The position numbers and the translations under genes are program-made. A DNA stretch of 64,000 bases from Takifugu bimaculatus (taxonomy: Eukaryota; Chordata; Actinopteri; Tetraodontiformes; Tetraodontidae): NCBI GenBank assembly GCA_004026145.2, contig CP034976.1, positions 9,645,469 through 9,709,468 on the forward strand, in the 5' to 3' direction. Shown here piece after piece: positions 37,901-49,500 of this stretch (its first letter is position 1; each line of letters begins with the position of its first letter). The notes under the pieces are model-generated. The model was not told the DNA's origin and did no database searches. It worked only from the letters and a program-made list of their open reading frames with translations.

Positions 37901-39167
37901 GAAGGGGGACCATTGCTTCCTGCCTTCCTGTCCCGTCATTAAATTGCATATAGCACGTCAGAGATCTTCCATTGTCATTGGCTGATGCTGTAAAGGTCAG
38001 CGTGGACTCAGACTTTCCATTGAGTTTCTGCTATCTGAGAAATACTAGTGAAGGCAGGCATGTTGCCATAGCTCCATTTGAAGACTGGTGCTTGTTTAGG
38101 GCAGGTGAAGGTAGCAGTGCATGTTACTTTGCTTGGTTGTCCCTCAAGGAATTCCTCAGGAGATCTGATGTTTAAGGAGAGAAATGAGCCTGCAAAATAT
38201 CACAAGTTTATGTTTATGTTAAAACTATCACTAGAAAAATGAACATTTTTTTATTATAAGTTTGGGCTTCTGACCACGTACATTTTGCATTAAAGGCTAT
38301 AGAAGATATAGCAGTTTGACCCCCTTTGTAGTGAACTGAGCATTTCACAATTTGGAGTTCCCTCTCAATGTTCAGTTTGGTCATCAAGGTGGTTTTAGAC
38401 ATGCCATTGGACATTAAGGTTGTGTCGAGTCTGTGGCTTTTCAGCGGTATATTGAGATGCAGACTGGGCGGATTGGTAACACAGCTGTGATAAACTGAGC
38501 ATTGGACTGTCACAGATTGCCCAACCCTCATGTCTCCAGAGATCACAATATCTGGTTTCTCTGCCCTGTCTTAAAAAATAAAACAAGTAAAGGTTTATCA
38601 AGAAAACAAAAATCACTCTTATGATGTGTATTTTCTTAAACTCATCATCACAACTTACCAGTTACTTCAATTGTCACGGTTTTATCAAAGAATCGATACG
38701 TCCACTTTCCAACATTCTCTGGATCCACCCAAGGGTAAATTCTCTGTCTGTGGTGATGCCATGTCACTGGCCAGATTTTGAGACTGCACTGTTTACCACC
38801 TCCAAAAATAATCACTCTGGATGTTTTTCCTTTAAATATGTCAATGACAGACTGGCTGTTCCGGTTGTCATAAACCAAAGGGTATCCATTGTCTGACATA
38901 CTGGTACCAAACCACACGATTTGGATTATGAGGAGGGTTTTCATAGTAGTCAAAACTACAAGGAATGACAACACAGGAACCTAACATTGCTTTAATGGTA
39001 TTTGGTATGTCAACCGTCCAAGCCCAGGAACAACAGGATATGCTTCCTGCAATACAAATCAATTAGTTCTTAATTTTATTTTCACAGTTTGACTAAAAGC
39101 TTTATGTATTCAAATTTGCACTACCTAGAATATACCAGCTCAGGAGGAAATGGCTAACACCAGACAT
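34940..39167 (-). pseudogene. CD22/Siglec-like receptor gene A, three V-set units, two frameshifts
   Basis: Exons in transcript order: signal peptide 39167-39125; V1 39046-38659; C2 38569-38282; C2 38189-37892; V2 37711-37334; C2 37256-36969; C2 36874-36581; a 39-base linker 36466-36428; V3 36325-35987; C2 35898-35602; TM 35489-35426; tail exons 35331-35293, 35196-35170, 35088-35044, 34966-34940. All Ig exons are phase 1-1, so they can chain. V domains show the Siglec pattern (SCVVIPC, then CSLKI) and C2 domains the matching CSVxHxC cysteine. V1 (near 38,897-38,900) and the second C2 (about 38,016-38,045) are out of frame by one base; the rest is open. No internal signal peptide was found before V2 or V3. 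The TM is IPVLILLLIVTVAAVVIF with no charge. The 3' end is not located. It may be a pseudogene, an allele, or two fused genes. Confidence 0.6.
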
Positions 39168-40564
39168 CCTGAAGAAGGCCCTTCGTAATATAAGAGAGAA
39201 ATAAATGTGAGGATTTACTGTAATGGTTCATAATATACCGGTGTACCAGCAAATTTTTCAAGCTTCGAAGCCAAAAGAAGAACAATGTTACAATAAAAAA
39301 AAATAGCTTTCAGCTAAATCAATTTAAAATTGTTCATTAGTTAATGTCAGTCCTATAAGCTAATGTTTGTTGCATTTAACAGGTTCAAAATCAAATGATC
39401 AAAAATTGAGCAATTTTACTTCTCAATCGATTTAGCAATCTATAGCAAAAAATTCACACAGACACACATTCCCTTATAGGTCATCTGGCAAATATAGATA
39501 AAAAGGTAAACAAATTGATGTAGATGAAAACAAGAAAATAATTTTTCATCTCCAAAAAATTAACTTACCTCAGAGTTGAGTTTGTCAGAAAATGTTTTAT
39601 CATATTTACCATCCTTTTTTAAAGAACACCTCCCAAATGTGGGTGGGGGATGCTATTTACTCACTGCACAGATGCAGGAACTATGCTTGAAAAGATGGGT
39701 TTTTTTAGACATAAGAGGAAGTTTTTAAAAAGTGGGGGATTTTATACCTTGTGTTAGCCATTATGAAGTTTATGAGAGTCAGTCTTTCAGTTGGTTTAAC
39801 TTGAAAAATGTGTTTGATGATATTCTAATTTCTACGTTCTGTTATGGGTTCTCATATGTTGAACGTGTTGGTAACAGGTCTGCCCCATCAAACTGAAATA
39901 GTTTCACATTTGGCTTTGAGTAACTAATACAGTAGAAAGTACACGTGGAGTCTCACCAGGAGGTCTTTTCGGCCCTTTATTACTTAAATTATGAAGCTTT
40001 GACAATTTAAATGTATGAGTGCATGTTGTACGAAGTCAATTCAAAGATTCAAGGAACTTTATTATCATGCCAAAATACATTTACACACTGAGAAGGAACA
40101 AAATTTACACTTAGCTCCTGGATATCAAACATTAAAATGGCTTTTATGAAAGCTACAGAGAGCCATAAGAGTAACCCATTTATCATTATGGGTTCAATAA
40201 CTTCTGTTTAGTATATATAAGTAACCTTTGTGTTCTGTTTGTTAATTTTGACAAACAAAACAAAACACAAACTGCTTTTATTATAAATTCTTTATTGATT
40301 AATTCACAACAATTGAGGTGAAAGTTTAATTTTTAATTTTTATTTTTAAAACGCATTGCTATTCACTAACATATGTGCAGCATTAGTTCAACTAAAGTTC
40401 TCAGTTCATTATAAATAATTTTCTGGAAAAAAGAAGTAAAAATCGATGGAAAAATGAGATGCATGTTTTTACGAAGTGATTTTTTTTTCAGCCAACGATA
40501 AGTGATCATTCACAGCTCCTTGTGAGTGATTTTTCCTCGAAAACAAACAGAGAAATCCGTTTTC
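39168..40564. other. Spacer between receptor genes A and B, with repeat sequence
   Basis: AT-rich. At about 40,043-40,115 a segment (AGATTCAAGGAACTTTATTA and following) resembles a very common fish interspersed repeat. AATAAA on the minus strand at 40,296-40,291, about 270 bases after the gene B stop, is a candidate poly(A) signal. No gene seen. Confidence 0.4.
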
Positions 40565-42710
40565 TCAGAGGTTTCCGTAGATTTGGAGGTCTGCGGTGTT
40601 GATGTAATCATCGCCATCAGGGTCCTGTGAAACATCAAAAGGTTATCACTGTCACAGGAGTCCAGAGTATCAGTGATAGCAGGTTACTAACACCGTACCT
40701 CTTTGTAATTGAAGGAGGTCTGCTGACTTCGCTGCCTTAATGAAAGCAATAAAAAGAACAATTAGTACATGTGGAGTCCCGCCAGGGGGATTTTTGGGTC
40801 TGATCTGGGTCAAGAGATGATGGAGTACCTCTCAGGAGAGGGAAAACGTGGCTTGGAGATTTTCTGGTTGGAGGATTTACAAATTTTGTCACTGGTTCTG
40901 TGGAGCAAAAGGTAACAGTAATAAACACTTAACTCTCACTCACAGAAGACCCTCATGATGTTTCTGGATGAGAGGAACAGAAACTAATGCAAATAATGTC
41001 ACGTACATAAATAAATGACTTTTTAGAAAAAAATGAAGAGACTTAAGAAAATGAAATCCCCTTTACCTTTGTTGGGACCATGACGACTGCGAACGGACAG
41101 AACGAATCCTAAATATTACACGTGTTCAGTTCATTAAAAATCCAATTTTTTCACAATGAGCAAAGAAAAGGTTAAAAAAATGCTTTTTCTCACCTGTTGG
41201 ACAATCTAGACAGTCTGTTCCATACGCTATATGTGACAGAAACATTAATTGTGATTGGATTATGGTTAAAATATGTCCTGTGTGCCGGTGGTTTGTATTT
41301 TTGTTGGTCTTACCTGCCATCCTGATTTTGGAGTTCTGAAATACGTTTCCTTTAGGAGCCAAGCAAAAAAAAAAAATCACTTTGCAGCTCAGAGGTCTTT
41401 CATACATGTCATCATGGTGCTTTACTCACCTGTATTTCTTTAAGATGACAAAGAAGGCAGCCCCAAGGATTACCGCTGTTATGGTCCCCACAACAGCGGG
41501 AATGATGATGTAGCTGTAGCTTTCTTTCCCTATAAAAACACAACAGCATTCTAATTTTAAACCGCACTAACAGTCAGTAAACCAAACAGAAGTTAAAAGA
41601 TCTCACGTTTTAAGTAAACTGTTACTGTTGCCGAGGACCTTTCTCCACCCTTAAAATGTGCTGTGCACGTGACCTCACTGTGGTCGTCCTGTTCTTTAGG
41701 TGTGAACGTCAGGATGGACAGAACCTCCCAGTTGCCAAAGGGAAGCTCCCGGTGCAACTCGTTGATTTTGCCATCTTCACCCCTGCTCCATGTGAGGTTA
41801 GGCCTCTGAGAGGGGCATGTGTGGGTGACCGAACAGGTGGTGGTGTAGGGCTGATCCTCAGCGGCCACCTTTGCCCCCGTGACTGTAGGCTTGGGTGGAT
41901 TGGCTACAAATCACAAGGCAAAAGCTATAAGTGAAACACGTGTCTTTGGCGTGGGAGAAAATATGAAATATATTAATGAAGTGTTAAATCTTTAGCAACA
42001 TACGGAGAATTTTAAACCGGACACAATTGTCGACAAAGAAGTGTGTTGTATTTGGGGTGGTTTGGGCCTCTTCCTGAAATATTCCAATCTGTAAACAAAA
42101 AGGCCCGTTGTCGTAATCCTTGACTTTTACGATTTCTAGGGTGCAGTTGTTCTGACCCAGATGTCCCAACAACTTTGTTCGGCCTTTAAACTTTTCAATG
42201 ACTTCGTCGATGTCTTCGTCATAAATGCGGTGATCTTGCTTGTTTGATAAATGCCAGTTCCCCTTTAGCTTGGAGGAAGGCAAGTTCCCATAAGGGTGTG
42301 TGAATGAACATGGTATCACGACACAGGATTTGACCAGGGCATCCAGTTCCTTTACCACATTCACCTTCCATTCTTCAGCAGATGTAGAAACAGTAAAAAC
42401 TGAAAGAACAATTAATGAAATTTTTAAAAAACAACAACAACAACAAAAAAAGAATTGCAGTTTGGAATAGAATTGCTCAAAATTGGTGAACCAAAAACGA
42501 ACGAACAAACAAACAAAAACTTTTCCGTTACCAAAGGATGTAAAGTGAACCATTGCGGTAAATATAGAAGAAGCAAGAGCTGGTCTTTGTCAACATAAAA
42601 CCGATTTAAAAAAACAATCTTCAGATTAATACATTTTAAAAAAGGATGTTGAATGACAAAAAATGTGCTAAAATTGTGTTACCTGATAGAAGCAAAGAGA
42701 GGAGCGTCAT
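40565..42710 (-). CDS. Siglec/CD22-like receptor gene B (SP-V-C2-TM, Y-x-N tail)
   Basis: Exons 42710-42683, 42399-42004, 41903-41607, 41529-41430, 41335-41314, 41086-41067, 40897-40829, 40735-40699 and 40624-40565 join without a break to about 342 residues. A short signal peptide (MTLLSLLLS) is followed by a V-set domain with the Siglec cysteines (SCVVIPC, NCTLEI), a C2 domain (CSVTHTC), a TM (YIIIPAVVGTITAVILGAAF) and a cytoplasmic tail with a basic, Ser-rich region and C-terminal DDYINTADLQIYGNL. The two tyrosines sit in Y-I-N and Y-G-N, the form bound by the Grb2 SH2 domain. The F-strand position that carries the sialic-acid-binding arginine in Siglecs reads GPFCLQIG, with glutamine, so sialic acid binding is doubtful. 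The tail chain skips a 33-base candidate exon at 41226-41194 that has an in-frame stop. Confidence 0.75.
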
Positions 42711-44340
42711 TGTTTCCTTTGTCTCCATACTTCTCTGGTTTAATACGGCAACAGATGTTTCTGTGAGCCTAACCCAGACTAAGGTCTACAATCACAAGCG
42801 TGACAATACTATTTTAACAAAAGATTTTTCAAATACGTCCAAGCACACAATCAAAAATATATCAGCGAAAGAAAAACGCAACTGCTTTGGTCTTTTTTTT
42901 TTTTTTTAAATGCAGGAAGTTGAGCGTACCCAATGAGAGGCTGACTCAATTAAAAAGACAGCAGATGTCTAATTTAGGGGAGGACTTGTGTCTTTGTTGG
43001 GGTGGGGAGAGAACAGGCTGCCTCATTCAGGCACGATATCAGTAATGCTATTTTGTTGTATTTGCATCAAAAGATGGACACGTATTATTGCAGTTGCAAG
43101 ATGTATTAGTCAAGAACGTCACCTCAATACATGCATATACATGAAGTATATAAAATTATATATATATAAAAATTAGTAAACATGCAAAAGGGTTTTAGCA
43201 AGCAGCAAGTGATATAATACTTTTTTTAAATCTAAAATTTTTCTCTACCTCAGTCTGTTTTACTGTCTTATTTCAGATCTTAACTTATTCCACCTTATCT
43301 TTTAACTTAGAAATATATTTGTTTGTTGTTTTGCTGTCTAGTGACTGTTTTTCTTAAAGGAAACATCTTATGGACACACTTGGATGCATCATCAGTGATG
43401 TTTCCTGGGTTCACTGAGTGTTTCTGGTCTCGCAACCTCAGACACCCCCGCCCAGGTGACCCAGCAGGGGTGATCAAGTCCAGGCTCACGTCCAAGGAGC
43501 AACCCATGGATCTGCCCTTTTTGCCCACAGACACCTCGTGGTTTTCTCTGCAGCTTCACTCACGGACTTAGTGGCCCTGTTCTTGGCTGCCGCCGTCACG
43601 CCCAGACAGCCGAGGACTTTACAGAGAGAGCCAAGCCTCTAAAGACAACTTATTTTACAGTTTCAGTGTTTGTACTGGGTGTGTGATTGCTACATCGCTA
43701 CTCTCACATCAATTCTATTTGCCACATGTTGAATGGATACACACACTGAAAATGAAACACACACGCACACAAAATAGGGAACTGAAAGTATAATGTGGGT
43801 GTTAACTAATTTAGCTTTCGATAACATGTTTTTCCTCAGGGTTGGATTCCTCGGGGTCCTGTGCAGCACATTCAGCCCGCCTGCCTGCCTTCTTTTCTAT
43901 TTCTATTCACAGTAGCAGGAACTATATTTTATAGTTGCTATTACTGTTGGTGCTGGTGTAGCTGTCTGCAGTTAAAAAAGAACATGAAATTATTTTCATG
44001 ATTTTACCGTCTAATATTAATTGAATATCATAGGTCTGTGCCCCCAGTGTTGTATCTGAAGCAACAACACATAATTTTGCCATGTAACACAACAGTGTTT
44101 GTGTCTGCAGCTGCTAAAGGGTAAATCATTCAGCAGGTGATGAGCACAAACTGATGAATGGATCTTTTGATCAACACGGCTAATCAGCTTTTGTTACCAT
44201 GGTGTCTAATCTCATCTGGAGGGGTTCTGCTAATTGGTTTATTGACAGAAGATGTAATCAAACCTTCAGGCTGGCCTGCAGATAGTCTTTAAAATGGACT
44301 TTGTGAGGAAGACATCATCCAGTGTGAGAACTTCAGGAGG
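42711..44340. other. Spacer upstream of receptor gene B
   Basis: No gene recognised. The block around 43,380-43,560 is GC-richer and gives an open frame on each strand (for example CSLDVSLDLITPAGSPG on minus); it looks like repeat-derived sequence but I cannot name the family. Short AT and CA runs occur elsewhere. Confidence 0.3.
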
Positions 44341-44479
44341 TCAAGTAGCGCCAACGTGCTGAGGAGAGACATCGTCGCCTGTTTTACAGCCAGGTAAAGA
44401 AAAATGAAAAAAGTGTGGCTGTAGATGTCCAGTGGATACATGTTTTTGTGCATTTTCTGCTTTGTACAGATTTCCGGTC

Positions 44480-44752
44480 ATGGGCAACTCAGCTTCCAGT
44501 GCCTTCATCCCTCCAGCTCCCAGAAGAGTCTTCTGGACACGCCAGGAAGAGGACATTATCCAGCTGGAGGACATGTTGACAAATTGCGATGAAGATTTCT
44601 GGATCATTACAGTGAAGAAGTTATCAATGAAGAAGCTGCATCTCCCTCAGGGCATCCAGTACATCAACCTCGCTGCCCAGCAGGGTGATACTGGTTTCCA
44701 CTACAGCACAGAAAGGCTGAATCCTGCTTTTGTTGGAGATCAGAGCCCCTAA
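44480..44752 (+). CDS. Unrecognised small ORF with a possible myristoylation start
   Basis: An ATG 10 bases after a good acceptor (TTTGTACAG at 44,469) opens a 90-residue frame that starts MGNSAS, which fits an N-myristoylation signal (Gly2, Ser6). The composition is protein-like (APRRVFWTRQEEDIIQLED). A possible non-coding exon ends with a donor (CCAG|GTAAAG) near 44,394. The frame stops at 44,752. The following 350 bases hold further protein-like stretches in other frames (TGIVTIHPTLWYLFDK) around an A-run at 44,792-44,804, so this could be the intact start of a decayed longer gene. I do not recognise the family. Confidence 0.3.
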   Translation: MGNSASSAFIPPAPRRVFWTRQEEDIIQLEDMLTNCDEDFWIITVKKLSMKKLHLPQGIQYINLAAQQGDTGFHYSTERLNPAFVGDQSP

Positions 44753-45589
44753 GTGCCTGATTCCATTGTGGATTTGGCATCAGATGGAACTAAAAAAAAA
44801 AAAAAGTTCTGTCAGTTTAATGCTTGAAGTGTTGGGGTTCACAGGAATTGTCACCATCCACCCCACACTATGGTATCTCTTTGACAAGACGCTTCAGTCT
44901 GATTGGAGGTGTGGATTCTTCACCGGAAATGATGAACTTGTGGGTGTCAGAGGTGTTGCTTTGTAGCGCTCTGTGTGGAGCCGTCAGCCAGACACAGAAC
45001 ACTTCATCACAAGCAGAAACAAGAAGCACATCTGAGTCACCTGAACATGTGACTTTTATTCGCTACGAACAGCCACTGGCTGCAAAAGGAAGCATATTGT
45101 CAAAAGGAAACACAGTCTGTCTCTTCTGCTGCAGTGAAAACACATTCATGGTAAAGTAAATGAAACCTGCCTTTTATGAAATATTAGAGAAATGTTGTTG
45201 TGAGGAAAATGCAATTTGAGATTAACGTGCACATATGCAAATGTTTAAATGTAACAGCTTCTGTTTTTATCCGATTTTTCACAAGTTTACTATTCTTTTA
45301 TTTGAATTTTATTTGCCCTTTGTCACTTTAAAGCCGAGAGTAAAAATAAAAACCTTTCGTTAACAAGTGATATACCTGTGTTATGTAAATGACAGTCTGG
45401 GTGCTTAAACAGCCCATTAAGAAGGTTTTAAACAATGATCAATCAGTCGATGCTTCGCATAATCCCAGGTTTCAGTTTAACAAACACAGTTCATATCAGA
45501 AAGGTCTGAACAGACAATGTGTGTGTATAATCAGTGTCATTGTTTTTGTTAAATATTGAGCACCAATGCTCGTTCTAATTGCAAAGTGA

Positions 45590-45760
45590 GGACATCTTTG
45601 CGACATGAGGACATTTTGACTTGTCCCCACAACTTCAAAGGACCGTTTGACGGGTTAATAAATGGTTCTAATGGTGAACCTAGAATTGGGTTAGTCACCG
45701 TTAGTGTTAGGATCCTAGAGGGGATGCTTTAGGTTAGGGTTGGGTTAGGGTAGGGAGCTG
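45590..45760. repeat. Interspersed-repeat-like segment with degenerate TTAGGG words
   Basis: A GTGAGGACATCTTTG / ATGAGGACATTTTGAC pair followed by GGTTAGGGTTGGGTTAGGG resembles a common fish repeat rather than a gene. The TTAGGG words are few and interrupted. Family not assigned. Confidence 0.35.
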
Positions 45761-45878
45761 GATCCTCTTTGCTAGACCATTATGGATTTTTATGACCTGG
45801 ATGAATGAGAACCTACATGCGAGATGGGTAATGTACAATATTTATGTCTCAGTCCCTATAAGGAAAAAGATAAAAATA

Positions 45879-45882
<4 letters not shown>

Positions 45883-45945
<63 letters not shown>
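45883..45945. repeat. (GT)n microsatellite
   Basis: An essentially pure GT dinucleotide run of about 60 bases upstream of receptor gene D. Open frames through it read as Val-Cys repeats and are not genes. Confidence 0.97.
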
Positions 45946-45946
<1 letters not shown>

Positions 45947-46910
45947 AAGTTATTTTTGGGGGTAAAGGTTTTCCTTTTCTCTTTTATTTGCCCTTATTTT
46001 CCAACTTGAAAGGAATTGCAAGATTGAAGGTTTAGTAGGGTTTCACTCAGAGGCAACAGTCTGGGTTTCCGTTTTCTTTTTCCCTTTATTATAATATTTT
46101 CATCAGGGTGACTTTTAGTTTACAGACAGCCCAAGATCACAACAGGTAGCCCAGTGGCCACTAGGTGAAAAACCTTGAAATAGAAAAGAAAAATATAAAC
46201 ATATGAAATTGCTTAACAATAAAGAAATGAACATATTTAAGAAATTCAGACATATTACACATAAAACCCAATAGTTATAAATATAAATGTGCAAAGTCGC
46301 AATAATGTAACCAAGGAAGTAGGCTACACCATAATTTCACTAAGACAACCAGGGTTAATTGTGTTTTAGTCGCTACAAACTACAACAATATACCTGTTTG
46401 GGCCTGCGCCTCTCACTGAACACCAACATCCTAATTGTAAACAGTGCTGTTTGTGAAAGTGAACGTTCTAACACAACAATCAGCGCAGTCACAATACAGT
46501 ATTACGTCTTTCTTCCGACACACTGAAATTTAAGGCTTAAAACAAATTAAAATGGTGCTTACCAACTGTCCCTCCAGATCTTGCGAGCAAACACCTCGAG
46601 AATTGTCTCATTGCTTTTCTAACTTGGGAATGAGGACAATTGGAAACACCTTGCAGGTGAGGAAGGCACGCCTCTGCGTGGTGACGTCACAAACCTTTCC
46701 CTATTATACTTGCAATTACACTTACCCACCACCAGGAACCACTAAAGTGCCAAGCAAGTAACAAGGGGTTTGGCTTTACAGTGTGTGTGTGTGTGTAGGA
46801 ATGTATGAGAGAGAGAGAGAAGGAGGAGTGAACACTGTAGGCTGTTCTTCCGCTTTTAAATAGAACAAAATGTGATGCTTTATTGGCAGATCTCACTCTG
46901 AGAGAAGAAT

Positions 46911-48864
46911 ATGGCGTCTTTAAAATGGACTCTGTGTCTTTTGTACTTCAAAGGTAGGACACATTTCCCATGTCAAACACTTTTTAAACAAGTTCCCTTT
47001 CTCATTACACTGTTCTCTATTTCCTGCTACAGTTATTCTCACTGAAACCAAACATTGGTCTATTAATGTTCCATCTTCGATCAAAGGCCTCAATGGTTCC
47101 TGTGTCGTGATTCCTTGCTCGTTTGACTTTCCGGATTCAAAAAATGACCTGAAGTTCACCGGGATGTGGAAGGATGGTAGCGATCAGCTCATATATCACT
47201 CGGTTAAGTCCAAAATCATGCAGACGTACTGGAATCGAACAGAGCTGCTGGGGAATCTCGCACATAAGAACTGCTCGCTGAAGATCGATCCCCTGAAAGA
47301 CTCGGACGGCGGCCCGTTTCATTTCAGGGTCGAGATAGACAAACTGGACAAGTTTTCTTACAAAGACAACAAAGTCTCCATTTTAATGATCAGTAAGTCC
47401 TCAAACACTATGTTGATATTTGGACCTGAAGATGCATTGAATAACTATTGGTTTTCTGGATGCCGCAGGTGAACCGGACCCAATTTCTTTGTCTATCAAA
47501 GGACAGGTGAGGAAGGATCGGTCCACCTCGGCGGTGTGCTTCGTCACCCATTCCTGCCCCACGTCCCCTCCTGTCTTCACCTGGAGTCACGCAGGATCGC
47601 AAAAAGTTCAGCACACCCCTGGTTAAAGACGGCCAGTGGAAGGCAATATCTACCCTGAGGTTCCAGGCCACTAAGGAAGACAACAACAAGCACTTACGCT
47701 GTCGCGTCACATACAAGGGAGGGCAGCAGCAGGAAGCAGCCTCACTCCTTGAAGTCATCTGTAAGTATGCGAGTGCAGTTAATCTTGCTAGGGACAGATA
47801 GGGAAATGTCTTTTTTTCTGTTGCAGTTGCTCCTGAGATAAGTAACACATCTCACTGCACCTCCGGAGCAAAACTGACAACATGCGTGTGTATTGCGGAG
47901 TCCAGTTCTCCCAGCCGGGTGCAGTTCGTGCTCTCCGGCAGAATCCTGGACAGCACTGACATGAAGACACACGACAGAGTTACCATAGGAATTCTCCGAG
48001 TGCAGCAGGGACCTTACGAGTTTATCCACTGCCTGGCCAACAGCACAGCTGGCAGAGCCAACCTCACACTCTCTGTTATACACCTTCACGGTAAGGGTTT
48101 GTCTTTTCCTTTCCGCATATCCAAATTGATAGTTTGATGAACATTCCACTTTTTGTTCCACTTTTTTGGTTTTGTGTTTGGACAGGTGCAAGGATATCAA
48201 ATCTCTATATCCTCATCGCCATAGGGGGAGGGACGCTTTTGCTGATTCTTCAGATTTTACTCACATGTGTTCAAAAATGGTGGGATATCATCTAAAGTGG
48301 TTTCTAATACCAAACTAGGGTTTTTTTGATGATTAAAAAAAAGGATGAAACATGGGGTATTACAGATATTTGCCACTTGTCATATTTCCTCATACTTCTC
48401 TTTATATTTTATTTTATTTAGTTTCAGGATAAGCTGTCTTTACCCCAACAAGGAACAGTCTGATGCTGCACCAACATCTCAACTGAAGTCAAACAAGGCT
48501 CTGCCGCTCCATAAGTATACCGCAAAACATAGGTTTCATTTAAAATCGTCTTCTATTTCCACGATAACCTCTGCACATAATAATAGGATGTATGGAAGCT
48601 AACGTAACAGATGAGCTTTGGTTTTTGCCGCTGATTTTTGCTGTCATTTTGATCAGTCTGCTTTCTGTCCTCAGAAAAGTGTCGAGGAAAGAAGACGGGT
48701 TTGACGGAAATGGAGGACAGGGTTTCATGAACCACGTGTATGACAACATACAGGTACGGGAAACAAATCACTCCTATCTGATTCTCATGTATCAACGAAA
48801 GAAACAAGTTTCTCTATTTTGTCCACAGACCTGCACTGAAGAACCCATATACGCCAATATGTGA
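46911..48864 (+). pseudogene. Siglec/MAG-like receptor gene D (SP-V-C2-C2-TM, Y-x-N tail), one frameshift
   Basis: Exons 46911-46953, 47033-47392, 47469-47760, 47827-48090, 48186-48279, 48428-48514, 48675-48753 and 48829-48864; apart from one frame break the set would encode about 417 residues. Signal peptide SLKWTLCLLYFK; V-set with SCVVIPC, NCSLKI and, on the F strand, GGPFHFRVEI, which keeps the arginine that binds sialic acid in Siglecs. First C2 domain has THSCPTSPP; the second has TTCVCIAESSSPSRVQFVLSG, typical of MAG/sialoadhesin-like C2 domains. TM is YILIAIGGGTLLLILQILLTC; the tail has NHVYDNIQ and a C-terminal EPIYANM, both Y-x-N. The 292-base exon 47469-47760 is one base out of phase; the shift lies at about 47,590-47,625, possibly in the A-run there. 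It is therefore either a pseudogene, a null allele or a sequence error in an otherwise well-kept gene. Confidence 0.65.
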
Positions 48865-49500
48865 CTGACTGAGGGGACCTTTCCGTGCCAACTGACTGAC
48901 ATGGACGAAAACATAAAGGAAATGATTCATACGCTATTTTAATAACATGTTTGGTTATTCCACTCCTATTTCTGATTATAAATTTCCAGTTAGATTTGGG
49001 TGTTGAACTGCTCATCCAATGACTGTTGTACTGTTGTTGTAAAATACATAAGCAAAAAGATCTTAATGTGTTAGTGTGCATTTATATTCTGCTTTATAAA
49101 GCTACACAGGTTCACTTACTTTTGAATTACCCTTTTTACTGGTGTGAACGTTATCACTCTTTAGCAATGGTTATTTTAGCTCTCTAGCAAAGGTGTTACC
49201 TGGTTGTTGCTTTTACAGAAAGTGTCCGTGACAGCCCCATAATGCAACTAACACATGAGCAGAGTTCAGCAAGAGGATTTTATTTTACAAATATTCCGTA
49301 CCCCTATGAAGTTACAACTTAATGAACATCAGGCAGGTTGGAGACTCCAAGAGCATTTGAATAAATCACACATGTTTCCTGTGATGGACTGGTGAGCAGC
49401 CCAGTCCAGTTGGTATTCCTGCCTCTCACCCATTGACGGCTGTGATAGCGTCCACCGTCCTCTTAGAACCTGTTTGGGAATAACATCCCAAAGCTTCCCT
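48865..49500. other. Convergent 3' region of receptor genes D (+) and E (-)
   Basis: On the minus strand AATAAA at 49,284-49,279 lies about 220 bases after the gene E stop and is a candidate poly(A) signal. At about 49,376-49,460 a segment (GATGGACTGG, then CTCACCCATTGACGGCTG) resembles the 3' part of a common fish retroelement, related to the piece at 14,955. No other gene. Confidence 0.45.

Noticed and set aside
43323..43571. 82-residue plus-strand frame
   Set aside because: Lies in repeat-like sequence with open frames on both strands and no recognised domain.
45725..45757. Interstitial telomere repeat
   Set aside because: Only a few interrupted TTAGGG words inside what looks like an ordinary interspersed repeat.
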